Of a stretch of DNA of 24,796 nucleotides, positions 20,298 through 24,796 are shown in pieces (the first letter of the stretch is position 1; every line of letters starts with the position of its first letter). The notes beneath the pieces are model-generated. The model was not told where the DNA came from, made no database searches, and saw only the letters and a program-made list of their open reading frames with translations. The translations under genes were made by a program, and so were the position numbers. The stretch comes from a virus. The stretch covers positions 1 through 24,796 of IMG/VR virus record IMGVR_UViG_3300032278_001503; one strand, 5' to 3'.

Positions 20298-20445
20298 TCT
20301 CTAACCTCTCTCGTTCCTGTCTCGGTAAAATAATATGTTTGTACCATTTCATTAACCATTTAACTCTACGTGGATAATGGTCTGGGTTGGGGATTTGGTC
20401 CCCAAAATAATCAATAAAGCCTTGTACCTCTTCATCCGTTGTCAT
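20266..20445 (-). CDS. Small conserved phage protein, 59 aa
   Basis: A 59-codon frame starts at ATG 20443-20445 with AGGA four bases upstream and ends 31 bases inside the ligase gene. The product begins acidic and contains DYFGDQIPNPDHYPRRVKW followed by a basic, aromatic helix (KWYKHIILPRQERERL). I recall short proteins with a similar YFG...NPxxxPRR pattern in T4-like cyanophages, with no function known. The ligase ribosome site lies within its end, so the two are coupled. It fills an otherwise empty gap of about 150 bases. Confidence 0.65.
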   Translation of the reverse strand: MTTDEEVQGFIDYFGDQIPNPDHYPRRVKWLMKWYKHIILPRQERERLENESKRHIKGT

Positions 20446-20451
20446 CTTTTC

Positions 20452-20628
20452 CTAGTGTATTGTGTCGTATTCATCTGGTTCCGAATGCTCTTCTACTGCT
20501 AGAAGATTCTTTATTGAAACGCCTGTTTGTGAAAATGTCTTACAGGCATCTTTAAAGTCCATCGCTACTATCTCAATTTGTTCTTTATCGTCCGTAACGA
20601 ATACAAAAGTCTTGGGCGTGTCAGTCAT
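20452..20628 (-). CDS. Small acidic protein, function unknown
   Basis: A 58-residue acidic protein. ATG 20626-20628 lies two bases after the stop of the preceding gene; GTGG just upstream is the only hint of a ribosome site. The N-terminal part (TFVFVTDDKEQIEIVAMDF) looks like two beta strands followed by a helix with one Cys (DACKTF); the C-terminus is rich in Glu and Asp. No family is recognised. It belongs to the run of small genes between RNase H and ligase. Confidence 0.55.
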   Translation of the reverse strand: MTDTPKTFVFVTDDKEQIEIVAMDFKDACKTFSQTGVSIKNLLAVEEHSEPDEYDTIH

Positions 20629-20630
20629 AT

Positions 20631-20882
20631 CTACCACTTTCTTTGTTTGAGGGATTTTGGTAAGTGAATTACATTACCAAGAATCGTTGTTGGATAAACG
20701 GTATCGAAAGAATTAACTAATCGTGTTGCTTCTATGTTTATGTCTAATCCTTTCATTCTCCCTTCCTCATTGAAGAGTAGAACATCTCCGTTTGGAAGTT
20801 CTAGTTTTTCAACATATCCTTCTACATATGCTTGGGCTTCTTTCAAAGCAGGAATATCTTCTTTGTTCTCAATCGTTTTCAT
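20631..20882 (-). CDS. DUF3846-like phage protein
   Basis: An 83-residue protein. The pattern GYVEKLELPNGDVLLFNEEGRMKGL, NIEAT and TTILGNVIHLP corresponds to DUF3846, a domain seen in phages and mobile elements with no assigned function. ATG 20880-20882 is chosen because GGAG lies nine bases upstream in the end of the RNase H gene; the frame also opens at 20897. It is fairly acidic. Only its place among replication genes hints at its role. Confidence 0.7.
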   Translation of the reverse strand: MKTIENKEDIPALKEAQAYVEGYVEKLELPNGDVLLFNEEGRMKGLDINIEATRLVNSFDTVYPTTILGNVIHLPKSLKQRKW

Positions 20883-20883
20883 T

Positions 20884-21732
20884 TTAAAAATCTCCAATCA
20901 CATCGGTCAATCTAGATAACTTATTCATCACGAAATAGTCATATAACTTCTTACGGGCGCCTCTCGGCTCTTTCTTGAAAGCGTTTTGAATATCGTTTAC
21001 AAGTAACTGTGGAATTCGGTCTAAATTAACTAACTTATCATTACGTTCCCATCTTTCGGCCATATCAGAGTTGTTTCCAACTATATCTTCTGGTAGTTGA
21101 GTCAACCAGACTTCGACTTTCTTTTTCGATATGGGAGTTTGTCTAACACCCTCAACAAAACAATTATCTTGTGATAAGAAGTTCGGTATACCATCACCTC
21201 TATCGCCACGAATAGTGTGTTCTTTTAAATACGCTTTGGGCGATACGTGTTTGAGAAATTTCTTCTGCATCGGTGAATACTGTCTGACTCCTTTATACTT
21301 ATGAAGTTGGATAAAATCTTTGTCGCTCGACAAGATAAGCATATTTTCTTCTGCGTGGTGATACTTACATATCACACCAATAATATCATCGGCTTCTGCT
21401 CCCATCACTTCGAGAAATTTATATGGGAAATTACTTCGTAACTCTTCTTTGATTTTATCAAAGATACCAAATATCATTTCCCAATCGAATGGGGATTTGT
21501 CTCGGCCCTCTTTGCGTCCCGCTTTGTAATATTTGTAAATGTCTTTTCGCCAGTAGTGTCTACTGTCGTTGCATATTACCATTTCGCCATATGTCTTATG
21601 AAACTGTTTACGGTACATACGTAACGAATTCAGCATCATATGTCTGAGCAAGTCCTCAGAAATATCACCTTGAGTCTTGGCGTTCATCATCAAGGAGCCA
21701 ATCATAACTTGATTGAAGTCAACTAATATCAC
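20884..21732 (-). CDS. rnh: T4-type RNase H, FEN-1-like 5' nuclease
   Basis: A 282-residue 5' exo/flap nuclease (T4 RNase H is 305). It removes RNA primers from lagging-strand fragments before ligation. The acidic metal-binding clusters are present: ILVDFNQ at the start, GAEADDIIG near residue 120, LSSDKDFI and GDRGDGIPNF, the last forming the helix-hairpin-helix region typical of the family. GTG 21730-21732 overlaps the previous stop (GTGA) and has GGAG eight bases upstream. It is encoded near topoisomerase and ligase, as expected for a replication module. Confidence 0.93.
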   Translation of the reverse strand: MILVDFNQVMIGSLMMNAKTQGDISEDLLRHMMLNSLRMYRKQFHKTYGEMVICNDSRHYWRKDIYKYYKAGRKEGRDKSPFDWEMIFGIFDKIKEELRSNFPYKFLEVMGAEADDIIGVICKYHHAEENMLILSSDKDFIQLHKYKGVRQYSPMQKKFLKHVSPKAYLKEHTIRGDRGDGIPNFLSQDNCFVEGVRQTPISKKKVEVWLTQLPEDIVGNNSDMAERWERNDKLVNLDRIPQLLVNDIQNAFKKEPRGARKKLYDYFVMNKLSRLTDVIGDF

Positions 21733-21935
21733 TTATTTTTCTCCAGTTCGTCTACTAACTCCCAAAAGAAATCACGGAGAGTATCGACATCTTGGACTTT
21801 AACGTCCTTTAACTCGAAACTAACATCGCCATTTTTGTATCTGACGAATCCTATTTCAAGAGAACTCACAGGTCCTCTCGGCTTCTGTTTCTTTTTCTCT
21901 TTCTCTTTCTCGTTTATTTCATTTACGAATTCCAT
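21729..21935 (-). CDS. Small charged protein, function unknown
   Basis: A 68-residue protein. The first 22 residues are a Lys/Glu-rich segment (NEKEKEKKKQKPRG), then LEIGFVRYKNGDVSFELKDV suggests a beta hairpin and TLRDFFWELVDELEK a C-terminal helix. AAGGG lies eight bases before the ATG, and the stop overlaps the RNase H start. Not recognised; it may be a small partner of the replication proteins on either side. Confidence 0.6.
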   Translation of the reverse strand: MEFVNEINEKEKEKKKQKPRGPVSSLEIGFVRYKNGDVSFELKDVKVQDVDTLRDFFWELVDELEKNK

Positions 21936-21936
21936 C

Positions 21937-23229
21937 TTATAATCCCTTCAGTTCTCTAATGAATTCTTTGGTTGTGTTGATAACTTTCCATTTTTCTATC
22001 TGTTTGTATAGGGCAGTACCGTCTTTCTTTAGCCTATCTAACTCGTCTTGACAGAGGGAGTATATAGGCATTTTGATTAATATATCTATTATATCAGATT
22101 TAAAGTGGGCTGTCAACTCTTTTTTGATAGTTTTTCGGTTTTTATTCTTAAAATCTAGTCTTCCATCAAGCACCATTTCAATAAATTGTATCTTGGCCTG
22201 AATCGTTTCCAGCGCCTCATGCCCTTCGGCAATCAGGAATTTATATCGTTCGGCATATTTCTTAATACGATAGTCACAAAAATCTTTGATGATATCAATC
22301 GGAGAGTCATAGACTTTCAATTTACCATCGTGATTGATGACCGTCATATTCTCATTAATCTTTTTCTTCAACTGGAACATTGCTACTATGCCAGAACCAG
22401 TAGGCTTCTTACCACGCTTTAGAGTAACATCAAATTTGAATCCTGTTTTATCACACTTATCAGTATACGATACAATCTTACCGGCATCTTCTAACTTGTC
22501 CAATACCTGAACATATGACTCACGAGTGAATCCGATTGGAACTTCTGTGATTTGTAATTTCGTTGAACCAGAAATTGTCGCTTTGCCTTCGCAATATGTG
22601 GCATCGTTTTCCACATACACTCGACCAGAGAATTCTGGATAATGTGGTAGTGGCTTCTCTTCGAGGTCTATGTCATATCCATCAAGATACATTCGACATA
22701 AATCAGCAATCTCTTGTGGGTCCCTGGGCTGAATCTCAGTGGCGAATCCAACTGCAATTCCTTTGATTCCATTCACTAACACCCACGGGATGATAGGAAG
22801 ATAGAATGCCGGTTCTGGGTCTTCCGGGTCGATGCTCTTATCAGCGACCATTGTATCAGCAAAATACTTATCAAAATTTTCGCTCATTTTGACATACGTG
22901 TATCGTGGGGCAGCGGCATCTGGTACCAGTCTCGACCCGAAACTCCCCTCACCCTCTAGTAATGGTATATTATTCGAGTGAGACTGGACCATTTTTGTAA
23001 TTGCTTCGTTCAACGAGGCATCGCCGTGATGATAGTTCGCACTTGATATCGTATTGCCACTTAACGAGGCAGTTTTAAGACGACCATTCTTAGCAGTCTT
23101 TAACGCTGTATAGAGAATCTTCCTCTGTGATGGTTTGAGACCATCAATCATATGAGGAATTGCTCTGCTATACAGAACGTATTTGCTATAGTCTTTGTAT
23201 TGTCCGTCAATCAGTTCAGTTATATTCAT
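21937..23229 (-). CDS. 52: Type II topoisomerase medium subunit, T4 gp52-like (GyrA/ParC-type)
   Basis: A 430-residue DNA breakage-reunion subunit (T4 gp52 is 442). It follows the GyrA N-terminal region: DGLKPSQRKILYTAL near residue 30, SANYHHGDASLNEAI, LLEGEGSFGSR and the catalytic Tyr in AAAPRYTYVKMS. There is no C-terminal beta-pinwheel, as in T4. ATG 23227-23229 overlaps the stop of the large-subunit gene (ATGA), so the subunits are translated in step; a longer frame to 23241 is possible. The enzyme relaxes and decatenates phage DNA in replication. A consensus promoter lies within its 3' end. Confidence 0.95.
   Translation of the reverse strand: MNITELIDGQYKDYSKYVLYSRAIPHMIDGLKPSQRKILYTALKTAKNGRLKTASLSGNTISSANYHHGDASLNEAITKMVQSHSNNIPLLEGEGSFGSRLVPDAAAPRYTYVKMSENFDKYFADTMVADKSIDPEDPEPAFYLPIIPWVLVNGIKGIAVGFATEIQPRDPQEIADLCRMYLDGYDIDLEEKPLPHYPEFSGRVYVENDATYCEGKATISGSTKLQITEVPIGFTRESYVQVLDKLEDAGKIVSYTDKCDKTGFKFDVTLKRGKKPTGSGIVAMFQLKKKINENMTVINHDGKLKVYDSPIDIIKDFCDYRIKKYAERYKFLIAEGHEALETIQAKIQFIEMVLDGRLDFKNKNRKTIKKELTAHFKSDIIDILIKMPIYSLCQDELDRLKKDGTALYKQIEKWKVINTTKEFIRELKGL
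22088..22116 (-). promoter_or_regulatory. Consensus sigma70-type promoter inside gene 52
   Basis: On the minus strand TTGACA (22111-22116) and TATAAT (22088-22093) are 17 bases apart, with an A-tract and GAG upstream. It lies within the coding part of gene 52 (around FKSDIIDI) and could transcribe the genes from 21935 on: the charged protein, RNase H and ligase. Confidence 0.85.
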
Positions 23230-24796
23230 TTCATTAACCATAGTTTTCTCGGAATAGGATTCTTTCCGAATGCGGTTTCGAGTGAAGAATTCGCCTCACT
23301 GTCGTATTCAAGTACCTCTGTCACTGGGTCATTAATCATCAAATCATACTCATCGACTGATAAACTACCTAATCCCTTATTATACTCTATTTTCCAACTC
23401 GTGTCAAGTCTTTCGTTCTCAAAATCTTTGAGGTCATAGTATCTCTTAATGTCTTTGCCTTTCTTGGCAATCACGATTGGAGACTTAATCAGTAACACTC
23501 GCTCTTCCTCGAACAACTCTTTCCAGTTAGAGAAGAAGTTGACGAGTAGGGCGGCGATAGAGAATCCATCGAAATCAGCATCCGCTAGAATGCCAATCTG
23601 TCCGTAATTCAAATCTTCTGCTGGCTCACCCAGTTCAAGACCGATGATGCTCATCAGTTCTGATAATTCTTTGTTCTTCATAATGTCAGTGGGTTTCAGT
23701 TCTCTCACATTACGCACTTTACCACGCAATGGAAATCCACCGTGGATGTCTGTCTTTCTTACGTTGATTAAATTACTGATTGCGGATTGTCCCTCTGTGA
23801 TAAACAGAATCTTATCATCTGGATTCTTGCTTGATGCAGAGATATGACTCGCAACCTTTTTCTTTCTGGCATCTTTGTTTGCTTTACGTAAGTTACGTGC
23901 CTCTGCTAACTGTTGCTTGAGTAATAGAGCCTCGATGATAGGCTGAATCAACTCTTCGTTTCGCATAATGCGACCGATGAATTTCTCTTCAGTCACGCCA
24001 TCAAAGACTGGCTTTATCTCATTAGCATTGTTGGTCAATCGCTCTTTTGTCTGACTATCAAATTTCGGGTCACCAATCGAATTCGTGACTACAACAAACA
24101 ACAATCGATTTTTGATATCAGCAGGGCGAATAGTTAATTTGAATTTTCTTTTGATTGCATCTTTCAGAGCCCAAGCGATATCACTAGAAACAATATCAAT
24201 ATGAACACCACCGCCGAAGGTATCAATGCCATTGACAAAACTAATGGTACCCATACTCTCTGCTGGCAGAACTGCCACTTTGAATTTAGGAGTTTCAAGA
24301 ACCTCATTAGTCTCTCCTAACTTTTTGAGATATTGTTTGAACGTGCCTGCTTGTACGACTCGGCCATTATATTTGAATCTGATTTTCGGAAAACATACTG
24401 CGAGGTCGTGTACTCGTTTTTCAATCAGCCCTTTGTGGTCGTCATCGACTGATTTCATTCCGAGACGGTCAAAGTCTGCGAAATACGAAACGGTTGTGCC
24501 TCGTTCTCCTTTTGATTTTGTTATTTCTGTATCATACTCACTTAGATTACGAGTACAATGGAGACGAAAATGTTTCTTCCCATCGTCTGTGTGAGCGATA
24601 AATTTCTTTGATAGAATGTTTACAAGAGTAGCGCCAAGACCGTGAGTACCGATAGATACGTGTCCATCATCGTCAAAGTTTGCACCCGCTCTTAGATTAG
24701 TGAAGGCTTGTTCTGCTTGGGTGATACCAACATCGTCAAGAGATTCAACTACTGGAATTCCTCGACCGTTGTCGGTCACTGTGATTTTACCGTTGT
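23226..24796 (-). CDS. 39: Type II topoisomerase large subunit, T4 gp39-like (GyrB/ParE-type), 5' partial
   Basis: The frame runs to the right edge, so the N-terminus is missing. What is seen (about 523 residues) starts just before DNGRGIPV, a GHKL ATP-site motif, then HGLGATLVN, a transducer domain, and a TOPRIM domain with ITEGQSA (catalytic Glu) and ILADADFDG (metal-binding Asp). It is one continuous gene where T4 splits the subunit into 39 and 60 with a translational bypass. It hydrolyses ATP to drive strand passage with gp52, encoded next and overlapping by four bases. A consensus promoter lies near its 3' end. Confidence 0.95.
   Translation of the reverse strand, partial: NGKITVTDNGRGIPVVESLDDVGITQAEQAFTNLRAGANFDDDGHVSIGTHGLGATLVNILSKKFIAHTDDGKKHFRLHCTRNLSEYDTEITKSKGERGTTVSYFADFDRLGMKSVDDDHKGLIEKRVHDLAVCFPKIRFKYNGRVVQAGTFKQYLKKLGETNEVLETPKFKVAVLPAESMGTISFVNGIDTFGGGVHIDIVSSDIAWALKDAIKRKFKLTIRPADIKNRLLFVVVTNSIGDPKFDSQTKERLTNNANEIKPVFDGVTEEKFIGRIMRNEELIQPIIEALLLKQQLAEARNLRKANKDARKKKVASHISASSKNPDDKILFITEGQSAISNLINVRKTDIHGGFPLRGKVRNVRELKPTDIMKNKELSELMSIIGLELGEPAEDLNYGQIGILADADFDGFSIAALLVNFFSNWKELFEEERVLLIKSPIVIAKKGKDIKRYYDLKDFENERLDTSWKIEYNKGLGSLSVDEYDLMINDPVTEVLEYDSEANSSLETAFGKNPIPRKLWLMK
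23379..23407 (-). promoter_or_regulatory. Consensus sigma70-type promoter inside gene 39
   Basis: On the minus strand TTGACA (23402-23407) and TATAAT (23379-23384) are 17 bases apart. It lies in the coding part of gene 39 (around WKIEYNKGL) and could transcribe gene 52 separately from gene 39. Confidence 0.85.

Noticed and set aside
986-24796. Plus-strand ORFs of 60-140 codons opposite nrdA, nrdB, purM, ligase, porin and topoisomerase genes
   Set aside because: They are mirror frames of clearly homologous minus-strand genes, lack ribosome sites and show no protein-like features.
1-24796. tRNA genes, CRISPR arrays, insertion sequences, homing endonucleases or inteins
   Set aside because: No T-arm-like signature, no regularly spaced repeats and no transposase or endonuclease motifs were seen; nrdA and nrdB are uninterrupted.

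Overview
The window reads as part of the genome of a T4-like myovirus, probably marine. The replication genes are T4-type: topoisomerase large and medium subunits (39 and 52), RNase H, a gene 30-type ligase, and nrdA-nrdB. Genes are packed with 4-base start/stop overlaps. Putative early promoters are near-perfect sigma70 sites, and TATAAATA late-type elements sit before the two late-looking units. Auxiliary genes of the kind reported from marine T4-like phages are present: purM, bS21, A-type Fe-S carriers and a deoxyribonucleotidase. No tRNA, CRISPR array, insertion sequence or integrase was seen. The host cannot be named; the porin, SbmA-like transporter and lipoproteins imply a Gram-negative (diderm) bacterium.

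Layout. (1) 1-1480: partial and very small genes, a glycine-zipper lipoprotein, a deoxyribonucleotidase. (2) 1621-6306: nrdA, nrdB, an SbmA/BacA-like transporter and a tiny membrane protein. (3) 6434-10527: a glycosylation-type cassette with a cytidylyltransferase-like protein, three glycosyltransferase-like proteins, a conserved phage protein and three micro-ORFs, started by a consensus promoter. (4) 10595-13680: a lysozyme-fold lipoprotein with altered active site, a small membrane protein, several conserved small phage proteins and a putative OB-fold protein. (5) 13681-13972: a divergent control region with two opposing promoters and a 22-bp-period direct repeat. (6) 13973-15848, the only plus-strand unit: two A-type Fe-S carriers interleaved with secreted cysteine-pair proteins. 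(7) 15844-16861: stacked terminators and an outer-membrane porin behind a late-type promoter. (8) 16862-24796: HAD phosphatase, purM, Cys-rich protein, bS21, ligase, small proteins, RNase H, topoisomerase 52 and 39 (39 runs off the window).

How it fits together. Nucleotide supply (nrdAB, purM, deoxyribonucleotidase) feeds replication (topoisomerase, ligase, RNase H). The porin and the SbmA-like protein could alter envelope permeability. The glycosyltransferase cassette could decorate DNA or a virion/host surface molecule. The Fe-S carriers are in a late unit, so their clients may be virion or late proteins. By manual scan the window contains no GATC and no AGCT and only two CATG, which suggests strong counter-selection by restriction systems.
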